Source: Bradyrhizobium sp. CCH5-F6
GTDB taxonomy: Bacteria; Pseudomonadota; Alphaproteobacteria; Rhizobiales; Xanthobacteraceae
Assembly: GCF_001556045.1 (NCBI RefSeq)
Contig: NZ_LSIC01000194.1
Span: forward strand, 1 to 64,000
Length of the DNA stretch: 64,000 nt
Direction of reading: 5' to 3'
Below the pieces are notes generated by a model that was not told where the DNA came from, did not search any database, and worked only from the letters and a program-made list of their open reading frames with translations. Below, in pieces: positions 26,087 through 34,234 of the stretch (position 1 is the first letter of the stretch; every line of letters begins with the position of its first letter). Position numbers and translations under genes: made by a program.

Positions 26087-27346
26087 ATGACGAGAACCCG
26101 CAGGCCGGGCATCAGCCGCCGTTCAACGCTGGCGCTGATGGGCGCCGGTGCGATGAGTGTTGCCGCGCCATGGGTGGCGCGAGCGCAAGCCAAGACGATC
26201 AAGATCGGAATGCCGACGATCCTGTCGGGCCGTGTCGCGCAGCTCGGCACGTCCTCGCGCAATGCGGTGATGCTCGAGGTCGAGAAGGTCAACGCCGCCG
26301 GCGGCCTCGCCGGTCGGCAGATCGAGATGGTGATCCGCGACTCCAAGGGCCAGCCGCAGGAAGCCGCCCGCGTCGCGCGCGAGCTGGTCAACACCGACGG
26401 CTGCGAACTGCTGCTCGACGGCGAGGCGTCCTCAGGATCGTTCGCCGTGCACGAGGTGGCGCGTGATCTCGGCGTGCTCTGCATCCACACCTGCTCGGAA
26501 GCGTCCTCGCTGACCGCCGATCCGAAGCAGCATATCCCGAACGCATTCCGCTGCGTGCGCCAGGGCATCCACGATTCCATCGTCGGCGGCAGCTATGCCG
26601 CGTCGATCGCGAAAGCCAAGGGCCTGAAGAAATGGGCGACGTGCTCGCCGGACTACGCCTACGGCCGGGACACCACCGGTGAGTTCACGCTGTACCTGAA
26701 GCGCTTTGCGCCTGATGTCGAGATCATCAGCGAGTCCTGGCCAAAGCTGTTCCAGCCCGATTACACCGAAGTGGTGACGAAGATACTCCAGGCGAAGCCG
26801 CAGGCGTTGTACTCATGCCTGTGGGGCGGTGATCTCACCTCCTACATCGACCAGGCGAACATCTACGCGATGTTCAGCCAGATGGAGGTGTTCGCGGTCA
26901 ACATGGCCGACTACACCGCGCTCACCGTGGTGAAGAACCTGCCCAAGGGCATCCACTCCGGCAACCGCTACATCAAGACCTTCCCGACCACGCCGGAGAA
27001 CGCCGCTTGGGGCGATGCCTACAGGGCCAAGTACAACGAGTATCCGACCAACTGGTCGTGGCAGAACGCGACTGCGGTGATGTTCCTCGCCGAGGCCGCG
27101 AAGAAGGCGAACTCCGCCGACGGCAAGAAGATCGCCGAAGCCCTGAAGGGCCTCACCATCAAGTGCCCGTTCGGTGCCGACGGCACCGTGACCATGCGCG
27201 GCGACGATCACACCCTCGTCGGCTACGCCATCGGCTGGGGCACGACGATCCCGCAGGAGCCGTACGTGCCCGAGGTCAAGGCCGGCGACTGGAAGACCAT
27301 CTTCGAGCTCGAAGCCGAGTGGAAGAAGAGCAAGGGCTATACCTGA
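26087..27346 (+). CDS. livK: LivK-type periplasmic binding protein (Tat signal)
   Basis: A 419-aa type I periplasmic binding protein of the branched-chain amino acid/aromatic-acid family. The N-terminus has a twin-arginine signal (SRRSTLALMGAGAMSVAAP, cleaved near ARA), with a GAGGGAGGGG purine-rich SD just upstream. Mature features: KIGMPTILSGRVAQLGTSSR and the hinge segments of the two-lobed fold. It is the receptor for the downstream permease genes. The neighbouring catabolic operon suggests a ligand other than an amino acid, such as an aromatic or ketone-derived acid (inference). Confidence 0.9.
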   Translation: MTRTRRPGISRRSTLALMGAGAMSVAAPWVARAQAKTIKIGMPTILSGRVAQLGTSSRNAVMLEVEKVNAAGGLAGRQIEMVIRDSKGQPQEAARVARELVNTDGCELLLDGEASSGSFAVHEVARDLGVLCIHTCSEASSLTADPKQHIPNAFRCVRQGIHDSIVGGSYAASIAKAKGLKKWATCSPDYAYGRDTTGEFTLYLKRFAPDVEIISESWPKLFQPDYTEVVTKILQAKPQALYSCLWGGDLTSYIDQANIYAMFSQMEVFAVNMADYTALTVVKNLPKGIHSGNRYIKTFPTTPENAAWGDAYRAKYNEYPTNWSWQNATAVMFLAEAAKKANSADGKKIAEALKGLTIKCPFGADGTVTMRGDDHTLVGYAIGWGTTIPQEPYVPEVKAGDWKTIFELEAEWKKSKGYT

Positions 27347-27433
27347 TCGCGCAAGCGGCGGGGACGGGCGACCGTCTCCGCCGTCGTTTCGCTTTCCGCG
27401 CCACACCCGGCGCGCTGCAATGAAAGTGCTCCC

Positions 27434-28286
27434 GTGGATCTCGATGCGCTTGCCGGCTGTCTCTCCAGTTCCGCGTGCCTTGTGACGCAAACCACCAGCG
27501 GCCTCATCATCGGCATGCTGCTGTTCCTGGTCGCGGTCGGGCTTACGTTGATCTTCGGCGTGCTCAAGGTGGTCAATTTCAGCCACGGCGCCTTCTACAT
27601 GTTCGGCGCCTATTTCGCGATGACGGCCTATCAGCTCACCGGCAGTTTTGCGCTGGCGATGCTCGCGGGCGCGGCCGGCACCGCGGTTCTCGGCCTGATC
27701 TTCGAGCGCGTCTTCATGAGCCGCGTCTACGGCGCCGACGTCTTGATGCAGCTCCTCGTCTGTTACGCCTTCGTGCTGATCTTCGACGATGTCGTGCGCA
27801 TCATCTGGGGGCCCGAGTTCAAGGCGATGGGCATGCCGGCGGCCTTCCAGGTAATGCCGCTGTTCATCGCCGGCGGCGTGGTGCCGCCATATTATCTGCT
27901 GCTGATCGGCGTCGCGCTTGTTGCCGCCATCGTGCTCGGCATCGGACTGTCGCGCAGCCGGATCGGCAAGGTGATCCGCGCGGCCGCGCACAATCCCGGC
28001 ATGGTGTCGGCGCTCGGCATCAACACCGGCCTGATCTATGGCGGCGTGTTCGCGCTCGGCGGCATGCTGGCGGGGCTTGCCGGTGCTGATCGAGTCCTTC
28101 ATCGTCACCGTGATCGGTGGCATGGGCTCCATTCTGGGTGCGCTGATCGGCGCGCTGCTGCTGGGCCTGATCCGCTCGTTCGGCTCGCTCGGCTTTCCCC
28201 TGTTCACGGAAGGGCTGATGTATCTGTTCATGGTTATCGTGCTGGTTTCTAAACCTACCGGCCTGTTCGGCAAGGAGGCGGCATGA
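27434..28286 (+). pseudogene. livH: LivH-type permease, frameshifted by an internal deletion
   Basis: The first part (27434 to about 28080) encodes an intact LivH start with FGVLKVVNFSHGAFYMFGAY and runs to GGMLAGLAG. It then goes out of frame into an unrelated tail ending at 28252. The proper continuation (VLIESFIVTVIGGMGSILGA to the C-terminal KPTGLFGKEAA) is in another frame from about 28083 to 28286, where its stop overlaps livM (ATGA). Family members have about 16-20 residues between these two blocks that are missing here, so the lesion is a deletion of length 3n+2, near 50 nt, not a single-base error. Without LivH the transporter should not work unless another permease substitutes. Confidence 0.85.
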
Positions 28287-29302
28287 CCGAGCTGGAGGCC
28301 GGACGCGCCGAGCGATTGGCGCCGGCGCGGAGCGGTGTAGCGCTGCAACGTTATCGCGACGTGCTGATCGCACTGATCGCCTTTGCCGTGTTGGCCAGCC
28401 TGCCGCTGTTCACCGGCAGCAAGGCGCTGCTCGATTTCGTCATCCGCTGCTCGGCCTATGGCCTGTTCGCGACCTCGCTCAATCTGCTGGTCGGCTATAC
28501 CGGCCTGACCTCGTTCGGTCACGGCATGTTCTTCGGCCTTGGCGCCTACAGCTTCGGCCTGATCATGCAGAAGCTCGCCGTGCCGATTCCCCTGGCCTTC
28601 GTCGCGACGCTCGCCATCACCGCGGTGATCGCCGCGATCATCGGCGCGATCTGCGTGCGGCTGAAGGAGATCTATTTCGCCTTCGTCACGCTCGCCTTCC
28701 AGATGCTGATCCACTCGACCATATTGTCCTGGGCTTCGTTCACTGGCGGCGATCAGGGCCTGCGCGGCGGCATTCCGCGACCGGCTTTCTTCGGCATTGA
28801 TCTGTCCAATCACGTCCATCTCTATGTCACGAGTTGCGCGCTGCTCATCCTTGGCCTGCTTGCGATGCGCCAGATCGCGCAATCGCCGTTCGGCTACACG
28901 CTGCGCATGATCCGCGACAACGCCGCGCGCGCGAGCTTCCTCGGCATCGACGTCTGGCGCGCAAAGCTCACAGTGTTCGTGCTGGCCGCGCTGTTTGCCT
29001 CGATGGGCGGCATGGTGATGGCGCTTTTCGTCTCCGGCGCCTATCCGGAGTTCGCCTACTGGACGATCTCGGGCGAGGGCATCTTCATCAACATGCTCGG
29101 CGGCGTCTCGACGTTCCTCGGCCCGATGGTCGGCACTGTGCTGCTGTTGCTGCTCAACGATACTGTGACGCGGTTCACCGAGTATCACGGCATCGTGCTT
29201 GGGGTCGTCATCCTGTTCTTTGCCCTCGGCCTGCGCAAAGGCCTGCTCGATTTCGTCGCCGAATGGCTTTGGGACCGGCGCGATTCAGGCAAGGGGCGCT
29301 AG
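28283..29302 (+). CDS. livM: LivM-type permease
   Basis: A 339-aa inner-membrane permease with about ten helices and the family segment SLNLLVGYTGLTSFGHGMFFG (about 70-90, first 20 residues diagnostic) plus SPFGYTLRMIRDNAARASFLG (about 200-220), the cytoplasmic coupling loop that contacts the ATPases. Starts in the 4-nt overlap with the livH remnant and ends 2 nt before livG. The gene itself is intact, so the operon damage is confined to livH. Confidence 0.92.
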   Translation: MTELEAGRAERLAPARSGVALQRYRDVLIALIAFAVLASLPLFTGSKALLDFVIRCSAYGLFATSLNLLVGYTGLTSFGHGMFFGLGAYSFGLIMQKLAVPIPLAFVATLAITAVIAAIIGAICVRLKEIYFAFVTLAFQMLIHSTILSWASFTGGDQGLRGGIPRPAFFGIDLSNHVHLYVTSCALLILGLLAMRQIAQSPFGYTLRMIRDNAARASFLGIDVWRAKLTVFVLAALFASMGGMVMALFVSGAYPEFAYWTISGEGIFINMLGGVSTFLGPMVGTVLLLLLNDTVTRFTEYHGIVLGVVILFFALGLRKGLLDFVAEWLWDRRDSGKGR

Positions 29303-29304
29303 CG

Positions 29305-30060
29305 ATGCTTGAGATCCGCAATCTCGCAAAATCGTTCGGCGGCGTGAAGGCGACCAACGACGTTTCGCTCGATTTTCCCGACGGCTCGCTCACCGCGGTG
29401 ATCGGCCCGAATGGCGCCGGCAAGAGCACGTTCTTCAACCTGATCACCGGCGCCTTGAAGCCGGATTCCGGCCAGGTTCTGCTCGACGGCGTCGATCTCG
29501 CCGGCCGCTCGCCGCCCGAGATCGTGCGCCACGGTATCGGCCGCGCCTTCCAGGTCGCGAGTATCTTCAACTCGCTGACGGTAGAGGAGACCATGCTCGC
29601 CGCCGTCAGCGCCGACCAGCGCACCTCTGCGGTGCTGCACAAGCGCTTTCCCTTGCCCGAGACGCGTGACCGCGCCGAGCATGTGATGGAGCTGCTGGGT
29701 TTGGCGAGCAAGCGTCATCGCACGGCGGCGACGCTGTCGCATGGCGACCAGAAGCTGCTCGACATTGCGCTGGCTCTTGTGCTCGAACCAAAGGTGCTGC
29801 TCCTTGACGAGCCGACTGCAGGCATGGGTCCGGAAGAGCGCTGGCGCATGATCGACAAGGTGCGCGAGCTCTGGGAGATCCAGAAGATCACGGTCGTCTT
29901 CATCGAGCACGACATGGACATCGTGTTCAAGATCGCGCCGAAAATCGTCGTGCTGTGCTACGGCCGCATCCTCGCGACCGGCACGCCCGACGAGATCCGC
30001 AACAACAGCGCCGTGATCGATGCCTATCTCGGCACTGAGCATGCGGGAGCCTCCGCATGA
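29305..30060 (+). CDS. livG: LivG-type ABC ATPase
   Basis: A 251-aa ATPase with Walker A GPNGAGKST (34-42), signature LSHGDQ (144-149), Walker B VLLLDEP and the switch His in FIEHDMDIVF. The signature LSHGDQ differs from the general LSGGQ but is common in the LivG branch. The ATG at 29305 directly follows livM; frames extending further upstream are out-of-frame overlaps. It pairs with LivF to power the LivHM channel. Overlaps livF by 4 nt. Confidence 0.93.
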   Translation: MLEIRNLAKSFGGVKATNDVSLDFPDGSLTAVIGPNGAGKSTFFNLITGALKPDSGQVLLDGVDLAGRSPPEIVRHGIGRAFQVASIFNSLTVEETMLAAVSADQRTSAVLHKRFPLPETRDRAEHVMELLGLASKRHRTAATLSHGDQKLLDIALALVLEPKVLLLDEPTAGMGPEERWRMIDKVRELWEIQKITVVFIEHDMDIVFKIAPKIVVLCYGRILATGTPDEIRNNSAVIDAYLGTEHAGASA

Positions 30061-30770
30061 GCACCGCCGTCATCGAAGTTGCCGATCTCGACGTCTACTA
30101 CGGCACCAGCCAGATCCTGTTCGGCGTTGGTCTGTCTGTGCGGCAGGGAGAGACCATGGCGCTGCTCGGCCGCAATGGCGCCGGCAAGTCGACGACGATG
30201 AAGGCGATCATGGGGCTGGCGCCGCCGCGGCGGGGCAGGGTGAGCCTGCGCGGGACCGTAATCTCCGGTCTTAAGCCGCACACCATCGCACGCGCCGGCC
30301 TCGGCTTCGTGCCGGAGGACCGCCAGATCTTTCCCGAGCACACGGTGGAGGACAATCTCGTCATCGGCCGGAAACGCGGGCCGGAGGGGCAGGACGAATG
30401 GCCGATCAAGCGCATCTACGACGTCTTTCCGCTGCTGGAGCCACTGCGCCACCGCATCGCCGGGCGCCTCTCGGGCGGCGAGCAGCAAATGCTTGCGATC
30501 GCGCGCACGCTGATGGGCAATCCGGCGCTGCTGCTGCTGGATGAGCCGAGCGAGGGACTCGCACCGATCATCGTGCAGCGGATCGGCGAGCTCCTGCGAC
30601 AGCTCCGTTCGCTCGGATCGACCGTGCTGATCGCCGAGCAGAACATGCATTTCTGCCTGGGATTGGCGAGCCATGCGACCGTCATCGACAAGGGCCAGAT
30701 CGTCTACGCCGCCGGAATCGACGAGTTGAAGGCCAACGAGGCGATCCGCCGCCGCTATCTGGCCCTGTAG
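30057..30770 (+). CDS. livF: LivF-type ABC ATPase
   Basis: A 237-aa ATPase: Walker A GRNGAGKST (38-46), FVPEDRQIFPEHTVEDNL with the Q-loop region, signature LSGGEQQML, Walker B LLLLDEPSEGLAP, and the H-loop replaced by the family-typical Gln in LIAEQNM. It is the last gene of livKHMGF. A 165-nt gap follows with no clear terminator. Confidence 0.93.
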   Translation: MSTAVIEVADLDVYYGTSQILFGVGLSVRQGETMALLGRNGAGKSTTMKAIMGLAPPRRGRVSLRGTVISGLKPHTIARAGLGFVPEDRQIFPEHTVEDNLVIGRKRGPEGQDEWPIKRIYDVFPLLEPLRHRIAGRLSGGEQQMLAIARTLMGNPALLLLDEPSEGLAPIIVQRIGELLRQLRSLGSTVLIAEQNMHFCLGLASHATVIDKGQIVYAAGIDELKANEAIRRRYLAL

Positions 30771-30934
30771 GCAGGTGCCGGTGTCAGAATAGGCCGGAAG
30801 AAGAAAACCATCGTTCTGCGCTGGTCCAGCGGAAGGAGTTTTCCTTCGGAGGGACAAAAAGGCCAATCGCTTCCATTGCCGTTTGGGGCCGAAACGACGA
30901 CATTCCCATCAGAATTTGATGGATTGGCAGAGCC

Positions 30935-31153
30935 ATGGAACGGACCGGATTTGAACCTTTCGGCGAGCAGCTGGTGTCCGCGACGGACACCCAGCCGCGG
31001 TCGCGTACGTCGAAGCTTCTGCTGCGGGTCGGCACCGGCCTGTTCTGGTCGCTGGTTGCGGGTATCGTGCTGGCCCGTGCCGCCTTCTTCGAGCCCGGCG
31101 TCTATGACGGCTTCAGCCGCGTCGCCTCGCTCGCCAAGAGCCTGATCTTCTGA
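30935..31153 (+). CDS. Small putative single-pass membrane protein, 72 aa
   Basis: A short frame with a polar N-terminal half and one hydrophobic helix (about 31-50, GLFWSLVAGIVLARAAFF). No family recognised and only a weak ribosome binding site. Codon use is in keeping with neighbouring genes (G/C at third positions). It stands alone between livF and yeiH, so it may be real but is not proven. Confidence 0.45.
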   Translation: MERTGFEPFGEQLVSATDTQPRSRTSKLLLRVGTGLFWSLVAGIVLARAAFFEPGVYDGFSRVASLAKSLIF

Positions 31154-31264
31154 GGCTGATTATTCCAGGCTGAGGATAGAACATCCCTCGGGCCTGATAT
31201 GTCGAAAACTTATTCCCCAACGGAAGTCCGCTGCGTATAAATCTTTCTCCTCTGGGAGAGATTT

Positions 31265-32323
31265 GTGTCGCAGAATCAAGCATCCACCCCGGCCGAGACC
31301 AAGCCGGCTACCGCCGCGAGCCGGATTGCGGCGTTGATTCCCGGCATTCTCCTTTGCGTTGCTGTCGCTGGAGTCTCGGCCCTGCTCGAACGGGCGGAAT
31401 TGGGCATGTTCGAGCATCCCTATGTCGAGGCGCTGGTCATGGCGATTCTGCTTGGCATGGCCCTGCGGAGTTTCTGGAAACCGGCGCCGCGCTGGCAGGC
31501 CGGCATTGCTTTCAGCGCTAAACAGCTCCTCGAAGTCGCGGTCATGCTGTTGGGTGCTTCGATCAGTTTCGCCGCGATCGCGGCCTCGGGCATCGCGCTC
31601 CTCGCCTCGATTGCGGCCGTCGTGGTGATCGCGCTCTGCGTCTCCTTCGGCCTGGGCCGGCTGCTCGGGCTGTCGACGCGGCTGTCGATCCTGATCGCCT
31701 GCGGCAACTCGATCTGCGGCAATTCGGCGATCGCGGCCGTGGCGCCCATCATTGGCGCGAACAACGACGAGATCGCGTCGTCGATATCCTTCACCGCGAT
31801 CCTCGGCGTGATGATGGTGCTTGGGCTGCCGCTCCTGATCCCGCTGCTGCAATTGTCGGCCACGCAATACGGCATCCTCGCGGGCCTCACCGTCTACGCG
31901 GTGCCGCAGGTGCTGGCGGCCACGGTGCCGGCCGGCCTCGTCTCGACCCAGATCGGCACGCTCGTGAAATTGATGCGTGTGCTGATGCTCGGCCCGGTCG
32001 TCGTCTGCCTCTCTCTGGTCGCTTCGCGCTGGCAGAGCGACCCCAAGAAGACCAATGTCGGCTTCTTCCGCCTCGTCCCCTGGTTCATCCTCGGCTTCCT
32101 CGCGCTCGCAACCCTCCGTTCACTGGAGATCGTGCCGGCCACGGTGGTCGGTCCGGTCACGAAGATCACCGGCTTTCTCACCGTGGTCTCGATGGCGGCG
32201 CTGGGTCTCGGCGTCGACGTCCGCGTGCTCGCCAATGTCGGTGGGCGGGTGACGGCAGCCGTGACTCTGTCGCTGCTGCTGCTGCTCGGCATCAGCATCG
32301 CGCTGGTGCAATGGTTCAAGTGA
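31265..32323 (+). CDS. yeiH: YeiH/UPF0324-family membrane protein (putative sulfate exporter)
   Basis: A 352-aa membrane protein with 10 or more helices and UPF0324 signatures: LLGMALRSFW near residue 65, AVMLLGASISF near 95, and IACGNSICGNSAIAAVAPII (about 142-161). It starts at a GTG with GGGAG about 9 nt upstream. The family is annotated as a putative sulfate exporter, but transport has been tested in few members. It is transcribed toward the minus-strand NitT/TauT transporter and separated from it by a palindromic repeat. Confidence 0.9.
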   Translation: MSQNQASTPAETKPATAASRIAALIPGILLCVAVAGVSALLERAELGMFEHPYVEALVMAILLGMALRSFWKPAPRWQAGIAFSAKQLLEVAVMLLGASISFAAIAASGIALLASIAAVVVIALCVSFGLGRLLGLSTRLSILIACGNSICGNSAIAAVAPIIGANNDEIASSISFTAILGVMMVLGLPLLIPLLQLSATQYGILAGLTVYAVPQVLAATVPAGLVSTQIGTLVKLMRVLMLGPVVVCLSLVASRWQSDPKKTNVGFFRLVPWFILGFLALATLRSLEIVPATVVGPVTKITGFLTVVSMAALGLGVDVRVLANVGGRVTAAVTLSLLLLLGISIALVQWFK

Positions 32324-32339
32324 AGAGGGCGAGACTGCC

Positions 32340-32432
32340 GTAGGGCAAGCAAAGGCGCGAAAGCGCCGTGCCCACCGCTTCGTTCGACATGCATCCATGG
32401 TTGGTGGGCACGCTCCGCCTTGCCCACCCTAC
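32340..32432. repeat. Intergenic inverted repeat between convergent genes
   Basis: Inner arms GTGCCCACC (32368-32376) and GGTGGGCAC (32403-32411) are perfect. Outer arms GTAGGGCAAG and the CTTGCC..CCCTAC block pair imperfectly. It separates the 3' ends of yeiH and the minus-strand ATPase gene. This GTAGGGTGGGCA-type palindrome is a common dispersed element in Bradyrhizobium (from memory). Confidence 0.7.
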
Positions 32433-32462
32433 GAGATCGTCATCTCAATGAGGCACGGTTTA

Positions 32463-33335
32463 TCAAATCACATCCGCCAACGAGTGCCCGTGCAGCTCGA
32501 TGTTCAGTCCCTGCATGCCCATGTCGGTGATCTCGCCGCCCATCGCCTTCAGGCTTTCCTCGCGGATCAGCGACATCAGCCCGCGGCGTAGCGCCAGGAA
32601 TTCCGACGACATCATCATCGATTGCTGCCGCGGCCGCTCCAGCGGAATCGGGATCTCCGCCTTGATCGAGCCGGGGCGCGCGGTCATGCAGTAGACGCGA
32701 TCGGAGAGGAAGATCGCCTCGTCGATGTCGTGGGTGACGAACAGCACCGAGATTTTCAACCGCTGCCACATGTTTGTGAGGATCTGCTGCATGATGACCC
32801 GCGTCTGCGCGTCCAGCGCGCCGAAGGGCTCGTCGAGCAGCAGCACCTTGGGACCTGTCGCGAGCGCGCGGACGATGCCGACGCGTTGCTTCATGCCGCC
32901 GGAGAGCTTTTCCGGATAGTGCTTCTCGAACGCCTCGAGGCCCGCGAGTCCCAGCAGGGTGCGCGCGGCGCGCTCGCGCTGCGAGCGCGGCATGCCGCGC
33001 ATCTTGAGGCCGAACTCGACGTTCTCCCGCACCGTCTTCCAGGGAAACAGCGAATATTGCTGGAACACCATGCCGCGTTCGGCGCTGGGACCGTTCACGC
33101 GCTCACCGTCCACGGTGACGATGCCGGTTGTCGGCTTGAGGAAGCCCGCAACCGCGTTCAGCAGCGTCGATTTTCCGCAGCCGGAGGGGCCGACGATCGA
33201 GACGAACTCGCCGGGCTTGACATGAATCTGCGTCTCGGTGACGGCCTGAACCGGTCCCTCGATGGTCTCATAGGCGAGGGAGAAGTTCTTGACCTCGATA
33301 TGGCCCTTGGAAGTGTTCGCAAGCATCTCGCTCAT
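32463..33335 (-). CDS. ABC ATPase of a NitT/TauT (nitrate/sulfonate/taurine-type) transporter
   Basis: A 290-aa ATPase: Walker A GPSGCGKST near residue 51, Q-loop MVFQQYSLFPWKTV, signature LSGGMKQRV, Walker B VLLLDEPFGALD, and H-loop FVTHDIDEAIF, the pattern of SsuB/TauB/NrtD. The ATG at 33335 overlaps the permease stop (ATGA); upstream codons in the same frame belong to the permease gene in another frame. About 40 residues extend beyond the usual 255-aa core. Last gene of the binding protein, permease, ATPase operon. Confidence 0.93.
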   Translation of the reverse strand: MSEMLANTSKGHIEVKNFSLAYETIEGPVQAVTETQIHVKPGEFVSIVGPSGCGKSTLLNAVAGFLKPTTGIVTVDGERVNGPSAERGMVFQQYSLFPWKTVRENVEFGLKMRGMPRSQRERAARTLLGLAGLEAFEKHYPEKLSGGMKQRVGIVRALATGPKVLLLDEPFGALDAQTRVIMQQILTNMWQRLKISVLFVTHDIDEAIFLSDRVYCMTARPGSIKAEIPIPLERPRQQSMMMSSEFLALRRGLMSLIREESLKAMGGEITDMGMQGLNIELHGHSLADVI

Positions 33336-34234
33336 GTCGATCTCCACGGCATCGCCAACTGTCCCACGCCCCTGATGAGCAGGCTCGATCCGAGGCCGAG
33401 CACGCCGATGGCGATCATGCCAAGCGCAATGTCGGCATACTGGACCAACGAATAGGCCTCCCAGGTGAAATAGCCGATGCCGTACTGCCCGGAGATCATC
33501 TCGGCCGCGATCAGCGACACCCAGGCGACGCCCATCCCGACTGTGAGACCGGTGAAGACGTGCGGCAGCGAGGCCGGAAAATACACCTCGCGGAAGATCG
33601 AGCGCTCCCGCGCCCCGAGACACTGCGCAGCTCGCACCAGCACGGGATCGACCAGCGACATGCCGTGCAGCGTATTGACCAGGATCGGGAAGAACGAGCC
33701 GAGGAAGGTGATGAAGACGATGCTCTGTTCGTTGGTCGGCCACAGCATGATCGCCATCGGGACCCAGGCAATCGCCGGAATCGGCCGCAGCACTTCGGCC
33801 ACGGGGAAGATCACCTGATGCACCAGCTTGAAGCGGCCCATGATCAGGCCGAGCGGCACCCCGATGATCGCCGCCAGAGAAAAGCCGATGAAGATGCGTC
33901 GGCAGCTCAGCGCGATGTGCATCAGGAATTTGGGGTCGTGCATCGCCTTGGTGAAGCTGGCATAGACCGCGAGCGGCGAGGGCACGTTGGTGAAGCGGAC
34001 GAAGAACACGACGCGATAGCTCGTGAGCAGGTGCCAGACCAGCAGGAAGGCGAGCAGCGAGATGATGCCGATCGCGGTCGCGCGCAGCCGGCCCTGGTTG
34101 AGCCGGTACCAGCGCAGAGCGAGCGTGCCGGGGGAAGGGGGCGTTGCGGGCGGCGTGATGGCGGGCACGGGGCCCGCCTCTGCGATTGCCGGCATGTTGT
34201 CCTCGGGATGTCTGAGGATGGCGGGACTGCTCAC
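33332..34234 (-). CDS. ABC permease of the NitT/TauT-type transporter
   Basis: A 300-aa inner-membrane permease. A Pro-rich cytosolic N-terminus is followed by about six helices and the BPD_transp_1 coupling loop (VRAAQCLGARERSIFREVYF, about 208-227). PIPAIAWVPMAIMLW near residue 155 is typical of SsuC/TauC/NrtB. It starts at a GTG overlapping the binding-protein stop (GTGA); an ATG 13 codons on is an alternative. Translational coupling to both neighbours shows a single transporter operon. Confidence 0.92.
   Translation of the reverse strand: MSSPAILRHPEDNMPAIAEAGPVPAITPPATPPSPGTLALRWYRLNQGRLRATAIGIISLLAFLLVWHLLTSYRVVFFVRFTNVPSPLAVYASFTKAMHDPKFLMHIALSCRRIFIGFSLAAIIGVPLGLIMGRFKLVHQVIFPVAEVLRPIPAIAWVPMAIMLWPTNEQSIVFITFLGSFFPILVNTLHGMSLVDPVLVRAAQCLGARERSIFREVYFPASLPHVFTGLTVGMGVAWVSLIAAEMISGQYGIGYFTWEAYSLVQYADIALGMIAIGVLGLGSSLLIRGVGQLAMPWRST

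Noticed and set aside
26813..29188. 791-aa minus-strand frame over livK, livH and livM
   Set aside because: Antisense shadow of recognised transporter genes, rich in His/Asp/Arg without domains.
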